From Micromonospora sp. CP22 (GTDB lineage Bacteria > Actinomycetota > Actinomycetes > Mycobacteriales > Micromonosporaceae): a stretch of DNA of 64,000 nt. Below the pieces are notes generated by a model, which saw nothing but the letters and a program-made list of their open reading frames with translations, did no database searches and was not told where the DNA came from. Shown here piece by piece: positions 46,101-54,692 of the stretch (its first letter is position 1; every line of letters starts with the position of its first letter). The translations under genes were made by a program, and so were the position numbers. The DNA lies in NCBI RefSeq assembly GCF_009712475.1, contig NZ_VCJO01000010.1, forward strand, positions 1 through 64,000, given 5' to 3'.

Positions 46101-49100
46101 GACCAGCCGCAGACCATCGCCGCGTCCGGCTTCCGCGAGGTGGGTGAGCCAACCGCTCGGGCCGAACAGCAGGTGCGCCCGCCGGGGCATCGGCAACACC
46201 CCGGGCAGGCGACCGCGAGCGGCCAGGTCGATCAGGTGGGCGAGATACTGCCGGCGCAGGATCTCCACCGCGGAGAGGAAGCAGCCGGGTGGCACGATCT
46301 GCCCGGCGATCATGTCTCTCGGCTCGGTCAGGTAGTAGCGGTCCCGCTCGCTGCGACCGACCAGGGTGAGTACGAGTGCGTTGCCGCTCTTGCGGCCGGC
46401 ACGACCGGCCCGCTGCACGTAGTTGGCCGGACCGTTGGGCAGGGACGCCAGCACGACGGCCGAGAGCGCCCCGATGTCGATACCCATCTCCAGGGTGGGC
46501 GTGCAGGAGAGCACGTTCGGGTCGGTGTACCGCGCGCCGTCGCGGAACTGCTTCTCCACGGTTTCCCGCTGGGCGCGGGTGAGCATGCCGGTGTGTTCGC
46601 CGGTGACCACCCGGAACACGGAACTTTCCAGGTACAGCCGTCGGTAGTAGTCGTCCGGCGCGGTGTCGTCGTGGGCGGCTTGGAGCCGCCCACGGCAGCG
46701 GTACTGCCGGCACGGCTGTCCGACCCAGTCGGCGACCCGGTCGGGATGCTCGGTCTGCTGCCAGTGACAGGTGTCGCAGCCGACTCCGGCGCGTACGGCC
46801 TGCGCGTCGTCGAGCCGGGTGACGCGCAGGTGACCGGGCATCAGCCCGTACACCGTGTTGCCGTCCTCGGTGTCACCGGCAGCGACGATGCCGGCGGCGG
46901 CGAGGGCCGGGAGTAGGCGGGTGAGGTAGGTGGCGGTGTCGCCGAGGTCCAGGCCGAGGCACCGTGCCGTCCAGTCCTGGTACCAGTTGCCCCGGGCGGT
47001 GATGGCGTCGAACTCGGAGCGGGACTTCGAGGAGGCCAGCAGGAACGCCGGTGCCGACACCCCCCTCGGGAAGGCGGGCATACCGGCCGGACGGCCACCC
47101 CAGATCTGCCATCGGGCACCACCCCGACGCAGGTACGGCACAAGCCACTCGTGGTAGACCGCGCCTCGGGTCCGCAGCCGTTCCAGCATGCCACGGAGGA
47201 AGGCGAGGTAGCGCCCGTCATCCGGCAGTGCGGCACCGAGTTGCCCGGGACCGGTGAGGTGTACGTCCCGACAGATGGCGACAGCGGTTGCGGGGTCGTC
47301 GAGCGCGACCTCCACCGCGACGCTGCGGGTCAACTCCAGGGTGCGGCCCTGCCGAGCGCGCAGACCGGTCTCCATAACCGTGGCGAAGACGAGTCGCTCA
47401 CTGATCAACGACCAGGTTTCCCGGCTGCCGGTGTGCTCACCGGCGAGCAGACTGTCGACGCCGGGCTGGTCGTGCAGGTCGGGTGGGACGACGGTGGAGA
47501 GGATCTCCGGCTTCACCGCCTCCTCGATCATCTCGGCGAAGAGGTCGTCGAGTCCGACCGGTTGCCCGGGTCGCAGTCGGCTGGCGAGCAGCGAGCGCAG
47601 GGAGAAGGCGTACGACCGGTTGGCCACGAAACCGGCACGGTGTGCGGCGTCCTGGACCGAGTCGTTGAACAGCAGCGTCTTCTTCTCGCGCTCGTCCAGC
47701 TCGCCGCCGGTGAAGAGCTGGGTGATCGCCACTGAGGCGAGGGTGGCCAGGCCGGCGCCGAGGAACCGAATGCCGTGATCCATCTGGCAGGACGGGCAGC
47801 GGTCCTTCTCGGCCGCGTCGATCGTGGACAGGTCGCCGAGTACGACGATCGCGTCGTCGCTCTGTTCCCGGTCGCGCTGCGGGTCGAAGGGGCGCACCCG
47901 GCGGCCGAACTCCAGGACGAGCAGACCGCTGGGCCGCTGCTCGATCTCGTCGGCGGTGGCGGCGATCAGCGCGCGGACCCGGCGCTTGTCCCGGCCCACG
48001 CTAGCCCGGTAGATCTTGTCGGGGTCGGTCTCCATCTCCTGCGGGTCGCGTTCCGGAGACAGGGCCATCCAGCCGGACCGGCCGCAGTGCCGACAGTAGA
48101 CGGCGGGCAGCCGGGGGTAGCGGTTGTCGGCGACCACCGCGTCTGCGTCGGGTGCGTACGGGTCCAACTCCCGGGGTGCTTCCCCGTACCAGCCGAAGCC
48201 AGGCTGGTGGGAGGTGCCGCGCAGCAGCCGTGAGACGGCGCGTACCCACAGATGCGTCTCAATGTTGAGCAGAGGGCGGCCCGGCACGTCCGGGTTCTGC
48301 GCCATGGACAGCAGCCCGACGAACCGGGCGAGAGCCTTCACGGTGACCTCGGGTCGGCTCTTCATGGCGCTGCCCCAGCCGGTGGCGTTCTTGCGTGGCA
48401 GCACATCGATGATCTCGTGCAGGGTGCCCGGCCGGTCCTGGAGCGAGTCGAGCACCGCCTTGGTCAACGGGTGCTGGCGCAGCAGCGCACCGAGGCGGGT
48501 GGGTTTGTCGAGGCAGGGTTCACCGAGCACCATCTCGGCGACCTCGGCCATCATCCGCTCCGGGTCGCGGTCGTCGACGGCGGCGAGCTGCTCGGGGCTG
48601 GGCAGCGGCAGGTTGAAGTCCTGGTTGGTGATGAACTCGCCCGGCTCGTAACGGTCCTCGCCCACCAGCGACGTGGTGTCGAAGGCGACGCCGAAGACCT
48701 GTTCGGCGACCTCGCGGATCGCGGTGCGGCCGTCCCGGCCGCCGCCCTCGCCCAGGGTGGCAGAGGTGGCGACCGGGCAGATCGGCCCGAGCGGGCGGTC
48801 CGGCTGGGCCAGGCCGAGGGCGGCGGCGAGGCGCCGCAGCAGCATCGCCACGTCGGTGCCCTGCGCGCCGTCGTAGGTGTGAAACTCGTCCAACACCACG
48901 TACGCCGGCTCGGCGTTCTCCCACAGCGGCAGGTCGTCGGCGCGCTGGAGCAGCAGGTCCAGCATCTTGTAGTTGGTGATCAGGATGTCCGGCGGAGTGC
49001 GGCGCATCTCCGACCGCTTGGTGAACACGTGCGGGTACTCGATCGCGGCGACGTCGCCGATGTACAGGCCGGCGGTCACCCCGGCCAGCGCCGGATCGGA

Positions 49101-49559
49101 CAGCAGCTCGTTGATGCGCTGGGTCTGGTCGGTGGCGAGGGCGTTCATCGGGTACAGCAGGATCGCCTTGACACCGGGTATCCCCTGCTGCCGTCGACGT
49201 CGGCAGTGGTCGAGCACCGGGATCAGAAACGACTCGGTCTTGCCCGAGCCGGTGCCGGTGGTGATCAGCGTCGGCTCGGCCGCCTTCCCTTTGGTCGACA
49301 GCCGGGCGAACGCCTTCGCCTGGTGCAGGTAGGGCGTGAAGTCGGTGGGGGCCCAGTCCAGGCACGCCCGCCAGTCACCCTCGGCCGGCCGGAAAGGGGT
49401 GCGGATCCGCAGGTACGGGCCACGGAAGATGCCCTGCTCCGGGTGGGAGAGGAAGCCCTCCAAGCCCTGACGTACGCCCTCTTCGGTCAGGCCGAAGGTG
49501 GTTGTCAGGTACTGGGTGAGGGTCCGGCGCAGGGTGTCGGCGGCAATCGTCGGCCTCAT
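43131..49559 (-). CDS. Giant DEAD/DEAH helicase with DUF1998 and nuclease-like C-terminus (DruE/DrmAB type)
   Basis: The 2142-residue SF2 helicase has Walker A TTGTGSGKTES (Lys107), DEFH box (224-227), NPPDILITNYKML-like motif III and QRAGRAGRKSG. A DUF1998 zinc region lies near residues 1618-1633 (CxC...CxxC). After it, about 1675-1830, is a restriction-endonuclease-like module (ELELQFLTKLLAYG ... VVVYLDGFKYH ... KRARLRAHGYLVFAATWDDV) of Vsr/DUF559 type. A second, weaker module of similar style ends the protein (DRDRAYAEAGWHVRTAREWSVEELAAQL). Size and architecture match DruE of Druantia; DISARM DrmA plus DrmB carry the same parts in two genes. It is the first gene of a two-gene minus-strand operon. 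Confidence 0.85.
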   Translation of the reverse strand: MRPTIAADTLRRTLTQYLTTTFGLTEEGVRQGLEGFLSHPEQGIFRGPYLRIRTPFRPAEGDWRACLDWAPTDFTPYLHQAKAFARLSTKGKAAEPTLITTGTGSGKTESFLIPVLDHCRRRRQQGIPGVKAILLYPMNALATDQTQRINELLSDPALAGVTAGLYIGDVAAIEYPHVFTKRSEMRRTPPDILITNYKMLDLLLQRADDLPLWENAEPAYVVLDEFHTYDGAQGTDVAMLLRRLAAALGLAQPDRPLGPICPVATSATLGEGGGRDGRTAIREVAEQVFGVAFDTTSLVGEDRYEPGEFITNQDFNLPLPSPEQLAAVDDRDPERMMAEVAEMVLGEPCLDKPTRLGALLRQHPLTKAVLDSLQDRPGTLHEIIDVLPRKNATGWGSAMKSRPEVTVKALARFVGLLSMAQNPDVPGRPLLNIETHLWVRAVSRLLRGTSHQPGFGWYGEAPRELDPYAPDADAVVADNRYPRLPAVYCRHCGRSGWMALSPERDPQEMETDPDKIYRASVGRDKRRVRALIAATADEIEQRPSGLLVLEFGRRVRPFDPQRDREQSDDAIVVLGDLSTIDAAEKDRCPSCQMDHGIRFLGAGLATLASVAITQLFTGGELDEREKKTLLFNDSVQDAAHRAGFVANRSYAFSLRSLLASRLRPGQPVGLDDLFAEMIEEAVKPEILSTVVPPDLHDQPGVDSLLAGEHTGSRETWSLISERLVFATVMETGLRARQGRTLELTRSVAVEVALDDPATAVAICRDVHLTGPGQLGAALPDDGRYLAFLRGMLERLRTRGAVYHEWLVPYLRRGGARWQIWGGRPAGMPAFPRGVSAPAFLLASSKSRSEFDAITARGNWYQDWTARCLGLDLGDTATYLTRLLPALAAAGIVAAGDTEDGNTVYGLMPGHLRVTRLDDAQAVRAGVGCDTCHWQQTEHPDRVADWVGQPCRQYRCRGRLQAAHDDTAPDDYYRRLYLESSVFRVVTGEHTGMLTRAQRETVEKQFRDGARYTDPNVLSCTPTLEMGIDIGALSAVVLASLPNGPANYVQRAGRAGRKSGNALVLTLVGRSERDRYYLTEPRDMIAGQIVPPGCFLSAVEILRRQYLAHLIDLAARGRLPGVLPMPRRAHLLFGPSGWLTHLAEAGRGDGLRLVEDFLALFGDKVLPAAADQLREFAIDGVVHRVKEADDAWEERLADLRRRLQEIANARGTLVQSDPDHAREIRMLKAEEGAVRRRLREVSAAAAHSTLVEFGLLPNYALIDSRTDLEATLTWEEQTDGDRRFHSELREYARPARPALVEIAPGNSYYVRGYRHEISGLDVGPPDRPTYEQWRVCAQCGYVRTHLAKEDSSACPRCADRGIADHGRLFHVLQPTRVYSRDKRDDARIRDDSDDRDRRFYATTVAVDIDPAKVDSSWRHAHDTFGVDYSRHAMIRHFNLGAQRYDRPAELFAGDEVRINRFHTCTSCGGTTVDGLPTTSQHVAAQASGATVVPGGEHHRPWCPYRRAAATPDLHVDLILAHQLETEALRILIPAATAMVQERLLSFAAAIRLGIAAQYGGDPAHLQAVPATMPDGQSDGTRNFVVVYDTQPQGTGYLHRLAKPEEFRAVLELARQRIADCECRQEAKPVCHRCLLRYARNEHFALMSRDEALGMLDKLLDNWDVEEGTRTDEISLIHQVESELELQFLTKLLAYGATPGSGLRIDRRRDHDGARIADLRFVGNGGHSVTHWQMKLQNTVKGTRPDVHFQRLDAPSPEVVVYLDGFKYHATPQYNRLADDAQKRARLRAHGYLVFAATWDDVKTWGNLDGPGQWTPYGGVCKQVARERYRQFLPGADPDELETNVWVNPIAQLMRFLADPDLTRWQRRAEAVLAGLLKQARDNSPTDSAGVGDRLLASLRGAPLPAPSAQRHIIVARAHDNAGCAVTVIVDGRRKPLPTWSALTVVDDLPAAVAEAGHKERWAAWLAWGNVIQFLGHGGGDGGQLATSDLDAFDPASLAVTEGTGLLLTQRALPLDEETATWLGATPQPAATGAAPVDDTSPWRDVLRYVDPDEGTLEALVQQLARQNLPTPVVGYELGDQGWQAELAWPEQRVAIVLTGPSGDPEIEDRDRAYAEAGWHVRTAREWSVEELAAQLAVDGGENR

Positions 49560-49820
49560 GAGCGAATCACCCGGCGCATGCTACTCACCCCTCACCTGCG
49601 CCGAACTGGTCGACAAGCACGATCACGGCACGAGTCAGATTCACGACACCTCCGGTGCAAGCCACGCGGATCACCGTGCAAACCGAACCAGAAGGAGCAC
49701 GACCTCGGCCGATCCGGCACACAGGCATGGTCAGCCGCCTCTTCGCGCCGCGTTGAGTGCTGCATTACCCTTTGTAACTTGTCTTGATCACGTACCGAAA
49801 CGATGAGGTGACAGCTTCCG

Positions 49821-52352
49821 ATGGTCGCAGCGGCCGAGACCACCCTTCAGGGCCTGCTCGAAGGCGCGAAGCAATACCAGGTGCCTCTCTACCAGCGCAC
49901 GTATTCCTGGCAGGACCATCAGCTGGAACGTCTCTGGGACGACATTGCCCGGCTCGCCGACGATCGAGCCGAGAACCCCAAGACGACACACTTCATCGGC
50001 TCACTGGTGCTGGCGCCCAGCCCGAACAACGGCCCGGCCGGCATCGGCGACTTCCTCGTGGTCGACGGCCAGCAGCGGTTAACGACCCTGTCCATCCTGC
50101 TATGCGCGATCCGTGATCATCGGGTGGCCACCGAGGGCGACGAGCATCGCGACCGGCTCAACGACCAATACCTGATCAACAAATACACTCCGCACCGCCG
50201 GTTGAAGCTTGTCCCCACCCAGGCCGACCTTGACGCCTATCTCGCCTGCGTGGACTCTTCAGCGCAGATCGGTGGGGGTGCCGTCGGAGCCGCATACCAA
50301 TACTTCCGCGACCGGCTCAAGCCAGCCGACCAGGCGCAGGTGCAGCGTCTGGAGGACGCGGTGATCTTCGGGCTGGCCCTGGTTTCGGTCGTCGCGCACG
50401 CCGACGACAACGTCTACCGGATCTTCGAATCGCTGAACAACACCGGTCTCAAGCTCACCCAGGCCGATCTGCTGCGCAATTACCTGTTCATGCGCCTACC
50501 CAATCGCAGCAAGACCGTCTACGACGCGCACTGGCTGCCGTTGCAGCGGCGACTCAGCTCACCCGAGTTGGAAGTGCTGTTCTGGCTGGATCTCGTGCAC
50601 ACGGATCCACGGATCACTCAGGGCGACACGTACGCGCGACAGCAGGCCCGGCTCGACCGGCTCAGCACGGAGGACGAGATCGAGGCGGAGGTACGCAGGT
50701 TCGCCCGCCTCGGCGCACTGCTGGAACTCATCCTGCGCCCGGAGAAGGAGCAGGACCCGGACGTAAGACTCCGACTGCAACGGCTACACGCCTGGGGTAC
50801 CACTACCGTCTACCCGATCCTGCTGCACCTGCTGGACCGTCGCAGCCTGGGCACCGCGACCAGTGCAGAGGTCGCGTCGGCGATGCGGTACGTGGAAAGC
50901 TTCCTCGTCCGGCGACTACTGATCGGCCGGGCCACCGCGAACATCAATCGCAACCTGCTCTCCATCGTCACGGAGATGGACAAGAGCCAGCCGGTTGACC
51001 AGGCGGTGCACGCCTACCTGTCGGCCGGTCGCAAGTACTACGCGACTGACGCCGACGTACGTCACGCGGTGCGATCGCTACCCTTCTACACCAACGGCCG
51101 CGCGTCGCAGCGCACGCTGGTGCTGCGCTGGTTGGAGCAGTCGTACGGCAGCAAGGAACCGGTCCTGCCCGAGAAGCTGACCATCGAACACGTCCTGCCA
51201 CAGAAGATCGGGCCGGAGTGGCAGCGGATGCTCGCCGCAGACCTCGAACCGCATGAGAACGTCAACGAGGTACACGAGGCACTCAAGCACACCTTGGGCA
51301 ATCTCACTCTGACCGGATACAACGTGGAACTGGGCAACAGCCCGTTCGCGGTCAAGCGGGTCGAACTCGCCAAGAGCGGCGTACGCCTGACCCAGGACAT
51401 AGTCGCCTGCGAACGCTGGGGTCGACCCCAGATCCAGGCACGCGCCGACGCTCTCGCCGAACGGATCATCAACGTCTGGCCGGGTCCCACCGGACAGGCG
51501 ACCGACCAGTCCGAGGTGCGCTGGGATCTGATGGACAAGGCGCTTTCCGCTCTACCGGCCGGGTCCTGGACGACCTATGGGGACCTCGCCGCCCTGGTCG
51601 GCACCGCACCGCAGCCTGTCGGCAACCGGCTGCGCAGCGTGCCAGCACCCAACGCACACCGGGTGTTGCAGGTCGAAGGAACAATGGCCGCTGGTTTCCG
51701 GTGGCCAGACGGACGCACGGACGACCCGGTCGCGGTACTGCAAGCTGAAGGGGTCATGTTCGACCAGCACGGTCGCGCCGACCAGACCCAGCGCATCGAC
51801 CTTGACGAGCTGGCGCAGCTGGTCGGGTTGGCACCCGATGAACTGCCGCGGCGGATGCCCCGGCCACGGCCCGGTGAAGGGCAGTCACTTGCCGACCGCT
51901 TCGTTGAGCAACTGGGCCTATTGCAGGACAAGGCAGTCGTCGAGGCCACGCTGACGCTGCTTGAACACTGGATCGAGTTGGGCGGCACGCTGCTTTACGG
52001 CGGTGCGGCAGAGACGTCCTGCTTCCTCATGGCCCGTGAGCGCGGCCACCGGGACGGCGATATCTGGCCGATGACGCTCTACCCGAGCGGGAAGGTCGAG
52101 GTGGTATTCCAGCACTTGGCCAACCGCACTCCCTTCGGGGATGTCGCACTGCGGGAGCAGTTCCGGCAACGGCTCAACCAGCTCCCCGACGTGAACATCG
52201 CTGCAGCGAAGCTCGCTCTACGCCCTGGCTTTCCAATTTCGATCCTCGCCGACAGCACCACCACGACGGCACTCGTGGAACATCTGCAGTGGTTCTACGA
52301 GCAAGCGCATCTGTCCGACCGACCAGACGAGACGCTCGCGGCTCTGCAATGA
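49821..52352 (+). CDS. DUF262-DUF1524 (GmrSD/SspE-like) protein fused to an alkyltransferase-like domain
   Basis: The 843-residue protein has four parts. The DUF262 ParB/Srx-like NTPase domain (1-300) contains FLVVDGQQRLTTLSIL and RIFESLNNTGLKLTQADLLRNYL. The DUF1524 HNH-type nuclease domain contains IEHVLPQ and LGNLTLTGYN. An alkyltransferase-like DNA-binding domain lies at about 571-650 (MDKALSALPAGSWTTYGDLAALVG ... NRLRSVPAPNAHRVLQ). A C-terminal domain of about 170 residues follows. The alkyltransferase Cys is absent (NAHRV for PCHRV), so this part probably flips or reads modified bases rather than repairing them. GmrSD and SspE are modification-dependent restriction enzymes. The gene is divergent from the giant helicase across a 261-base promoter gap. 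Confidence 0.85.
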   Translation: MVAAAETTLQGLLEGAKQYQVPLYQRTYSWQDHQLERLWDDIARLADDRAENPKTTHFIGSLVLAPSPNNGPAGIGDFLVVDGQQRLTTLSILLCAIRDHRVATEGDEHRDRLNDQYLINKYTPHRRLKLVPTQADLDAYLACVDSSAQIGGGAVGAAYQYFRDRLKPADQAQVQRLEDAVIFGLALVSVVAHADDNVYRIFESLNNTGLKLTQADLLRNYLFMRLPNRSKTVYDAHWLPLQRRLSSPELEVLFWLDLVHTDPRITQGDTYARQQARLDRLSTEDEIEAEVRRFARLGALLELILRPEKEQDPDVRLRLQRLHAWGTTTVYPILLHLLDRRSLGTATSAEVASAMRYVESFLVRRLLIGRATANINRNLLSIVTEMDKSQPVDQAVHAYLSAGRKYYATDADVRHAVRSLPFYTNGRASQRTLVLRWLEQSYGSKEPVLPEKLTIEHVLPQKIGPEWQRMLAADLEPHENVNEVHEALKHTLGNLTLTGYNVELGNSPFAVKRVELAKSGVRLTQDIVACERWGRPQIQARADALAERIINVWPGPTGQATDQSEVRWDLMDKALSALPAGSWTTYGDLAALVGTAPQPVGNRLRSVPAPNAHRVLQVEGTMAAGFRWPDGRTDDPVAVLQAEGVMFDQHGRADQTQRIDLDELAQLVGLAPDELPRRMPRPRPGEGQSLADRFVEQLGLLQDKAVVEATLTLLEHWIELGGTLLYGGAAETSCFLMARERGHRDGDIWPMTLYPSGKVEVVFQHLANRTPFGDVALREQFRQRLNQLPDVNIAAAKLALRPGFPISILADSTTTTALVEHLQWFYEQAHLSDRPDETLAALQ

Positions 52353-52376
52353 ACGTAGCCGAGATCGTGCCTGTCC

Positions 52377-52769
52377 TCAGACGGGAGTGCCGCCGAAGGT
52401 TATGCCGCCGTGGACGTCGCGTGCCTGCACCACCGGCCCGCTGACATCACCGGACACCGTGTTCGTCACGTCTCCGTGGTTGTCCTCGACGATCGCCTGG
52501 ACCTCTGCGAAGCGTGCGCGGAACTCGGCACCGAAGGTGGCGTCACGGCGGGCCTCCTGGTGCAGGAGCGCCGCGAGTCGATGGACCGCGTCGGGGGTGG
52601 GTTGCCGTAGGGCGACCTCGACCGTTTCCCACGATGCGGCTTCCCGTCGGAACCGGTGCCGAAGGAAGTCAGTCAGCCCGGTCACGGCGGACCGGGCGCC
52701 CTCGGCAAGGTTGGTGGTCACCCAGGCGACAAGTGTGGTCGCCGCCGCGAGCATGAGCGGATCGTCCAT
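52377..52769 (-). CDS. Bell-domain effector with C-terminal BASS-type amyloid motif
   Basis: The 130-residue protein has an N-terminal hydrophobic helix (PLMLAAATTLVAWVTT) and an all-helical Bell-type domain (about 1-95). Its C-terminal segment (102-127) contains GPVVQARDVHGGITF, a bacterial amyloid signalling sequence of the RHIM-like BASS3 kind. Bell proteins are proposed membrane-disrupting cell-death effectors, switched on when an NLR with the same motif seeds amyloid. A matching motif is present in the NLR remnant at 53759. GGGGAG lies 7 bases before the ATG. It is convergent with the DUF262 gene. Confidence 0.8.
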   Translation of the reverse strand: MDDPLMLAAATTLVAWVTTNLAEGARSAVTGLTDFLRHRFRREAASWETVEVALRQPTPDAVHRLAALLHQEARRDATFGAEFRARFAEVQAIVEDNHGDVTNTVSGDVSGPVVQARDVHGGITFGGTPV

Positions 52770-52878
52770 ACCGCGCTCCCCGGTTCGCCATGATGCTCGA
52801 AGTCAGTTACCGAATGTAATTCAGGGCTCTGAATGTTACTCTGAGTATCCAGATCAGCGCATCTTGAAGGGAGGCGTC

Positions 52879-53151
52879 ATGAGCGCACGTCGGTGGGAGG
52901 CGGATCCTTCTGCCCAGCTCAGCCGTCGTTGGGGCAAGTCCTCACACGAGCTGGGCAACACGTCCGGGGACGGCAGTTGTCCCGACATCTGGGAGTTGAG
53001 CAACGGCGATGTTGCGGTGATCGGGCAGGACCTCACCGACAGCTACCGAGATCGCCTGCCAGAAGGGGTCTCCGTCGACCCCGGCGAGCGGCTTATCATC
53101 ATCCCCCGATCGACCATGCTCGCCGCGAAGGTGGACATCCCTGATGCATGA
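52879..53151 (+). CDS. Small actinobacterial protein paired with DUF6879
   Basis: The 90-residue soluble protein (MSARRWEADPSAQLSRRWGKSS ... IWELSNGDVAVIGQDLTDSY ... VDPGERLIIIPRSTMLAAKVDI) has a strong ribosome site (AAGGGAGG). It overlaps the DUF6879 gene by 8 bases. Such pairs often accompany XRE/DUF397 regulators in actinomycetes. The function is unknown; a signalling or antitoxin-like role is possible but not shown. Confidence 0.75.
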   Translation: MSARRWEADPSAQLSRRWGKSSHELGNTSGDGSCPDIWELSNGDVAVIGQDLTDSYRDRLPEGVSVDPGERLIIIPRSTMLAAKVDIPDA

Positions 53152-53755
53152 CCTCCTCGACGGAGACCCGGGCGAGCTGCTGGCCCTCGACGCCTACTGG
53201 GCCGACTTCGACAAGCGATTCTGGACGACCGGCCAGCCCGGCTTCTGGAAGCTCGAACGACAACAAACGTTCAAGGAGCCCAATGACGAGGGCTGGCAGG
53301 CGTTCGCCGCAGGCCGGTGGGACGAGTCGCTGCGGATTCTCGACGCCCGACGTTCTGAGTTTGAGGACTACTACCGGCGCATAGCCGACGGCGGGTTCGC
53401 CACTCGACGGGTGCGGGTGGTGCAACAGCCGCTGACGCCGTACCTGCAATGGGAGCTGCATGTGCTGCGGCTCCGCCACGAATACGGCGGCCTGACCCGC
53501 GTGGTGGGGCCCGACCGCGTCGTCGCCGCGGAGGTCGATGGCCCGCTGCCGGAGATCTACACCCTCGGCACCGACGTGATGTACGAGGCGATCTACGACG
53601 CCGACGGAATACTCGAAGCGGCTCGGCGGTGGCGGAACCCACGTGTGGTGGTGCGGTGCCAGGAGTTCATCGAGTCCCTTTACCACGACGGTGAGCCGCT
53701 CGACGAGTACTTCGCGCGAGTGGTAGCGCCGCTGGAGCCGCCACGCCTGGACTGA
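53144..53755 (+). CDS. DUF6879 family protein
   Basis: The 203-residue protein shows the DUF6879 pattern: FWKLERQQTFKEPNDEGWQAFAAGRW, TRRVRVVQQPLTPYLQWELHVLRLRHEYGG and DVMYEAIYDADGILEAARRW. These proteins are common next to XRE and small regulatory partners in actinomycetes; the biochemical function is unknown. It overlaps the upstream small gene by 8 bases. Its stop is 3 bases before the ATG of the NLR remnant, so all three were likely one transcript. Confidence 0.85.
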   Translation: MHDLLDGDPGELLALDAYWADFDKRFWTTGQPGFWKLERQQTFKEPNDEGWQAFAAGRWDESLRILDARRSEFEDYYRRIADGGFATRRVRVVQQPLTPYLQWELHVLRLRHEYGGLTRVVGPDRVVAAEVDGPLPEIYTLGTDVMYEAIYDADGILEAARRWRNPRVVVRCQEFIESLYHDGEPLDEYFARVVAPLEPPRLD

Positions 53756-53758
53756 GCG

Positions 53759-54611
53759 ATGACCGACCGGGGCGCGGAGGCACAAGAACCGGACGCACAA
53801 GGACCGGCCGGACGAGGACCGGGCGGACAACCGTCGGACGAGCGAGGACCGCAGCATGTCAACCGGTCAGCGCTGTCCGGGCCCGCCGATCTCGTCCAGG
53901 CTCGTGACGTGTACGGCGGGGTGCACTTCCACTCCGGAAACTCCTCGCCCACGCACCCGCCGCCCCGGCAGTTGCCCGGCGACGTGCGCGGCTTCGTCAA
54001 CCGGGTCAACGAACTGGACACTGGACCGGCTGCTCGCCGACGAATCCGTCCGGGCCGCCCTCGTCGTCATCTGCGGCACCGCCGGCGTGGGCAAGACGGC
54101 ACTGGCGCTGCGTTGGGCGCACGCCGTACGCCAGCATTTTCCGGACGGCCAGCTCTACGCGAACCTTCGTGGCTACGATCCGGGTCAGCCCAGCCAGCCG
54201 GAGCAAGTGCTCGACCGCTTCCTGCGGGCGCTCGCACTGCTGCTCTGTGACGGGGACCGGAGCACCGTCGCCTCGACGTGGGGTAACCGCCGTGACCGGG
54301 GTCGGACCTCGCAGCGGTGGAGCCTCCCGACGATCGACGAAGGCATCAGGAAGTTCGAGGAGATCGTGCGAAGGAAGTTGCGGCAGCACTACTACGTGAC
54401 AGGTGTCGGCGGTGATCTACCGATCGACCGGGTCCTGGGCCTGTTGTCGCACGACGACCTCCAGGTCGTCAGCAAGGCCCTGCTGCGCCGCCTGGTGCGA
54501 GACGACGACTTCCGCCGACTCTTCGCGCAGGACGCCCACCTGTACACACCGGGGGTCGGGCATCCCATCGACCCGCACGGCGTCAGGCAGGAGGCCCTGT
54601 TCGACCTGTGA
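53759..54611 (+). pseudogene. NLR (STAND NTPase) remnant with N-terminal amyloid motif, frameshifted and truncated
   Basis: The first frame encodes a disordered leader with an amyloid motif (SGPADLVQARDVYGGVHFHSG, about residues 40-60) and the start of an NB-ARC domain (GFVNRVNEL). Near 54015-54023 the reading frame shifts. The frame that continues (LDRLLADESVRAALVV) holds the P-loop CGTAGVGKTALAL and LYANLRGYDPGQPSQPEQVLDRFLRALAL. It then runs into unrelated sequence and stops at 54611. A complete protein of this type is over 700 residues, with Walker B and repeat domains that are missing here. The motif matches that of the Bell effector on the opposite strand. Even without the shift the gene would be a fragment. 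Confidence 0.8.
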
Positions 54612-54692
54612 CCGCTGCGCCCGGGCCGCCTGCCGGGCTCGCAGGATCAACCGGTTGCGAATCTGCGCGGGCGACAGGTCGAAAGCGTTCAT
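54600..54692 (-). pseudogene. Truncated start of a gene coupled to the upstream hypothetical gene
   Basis: An ATG at 54692 overlaps the stop of the preceding gene (ATGA). Its first 30 codons (NAFDLSPAQIRNRLILRARQAARAQRSQ) read like a natural protein. Beyond about 54605 the frame merely runs antisense to the tail of the NLR remnant. The gene seems to have lost its 3' portion at the same junction. Confidence 0.5.

Noticed and set aside
44259..46916. 885-codon plus-strand frame inside the giant helicase gene
   Set aside because: It is the shadow of the helicase reading frame, with biased composition and no start signal.
52377..52769. Ordinary small membrane protein of unknown function
   Set aside because: The C-terminal amyloid motif and the matching motif in the nearby NLR leader are too specific to be chance.
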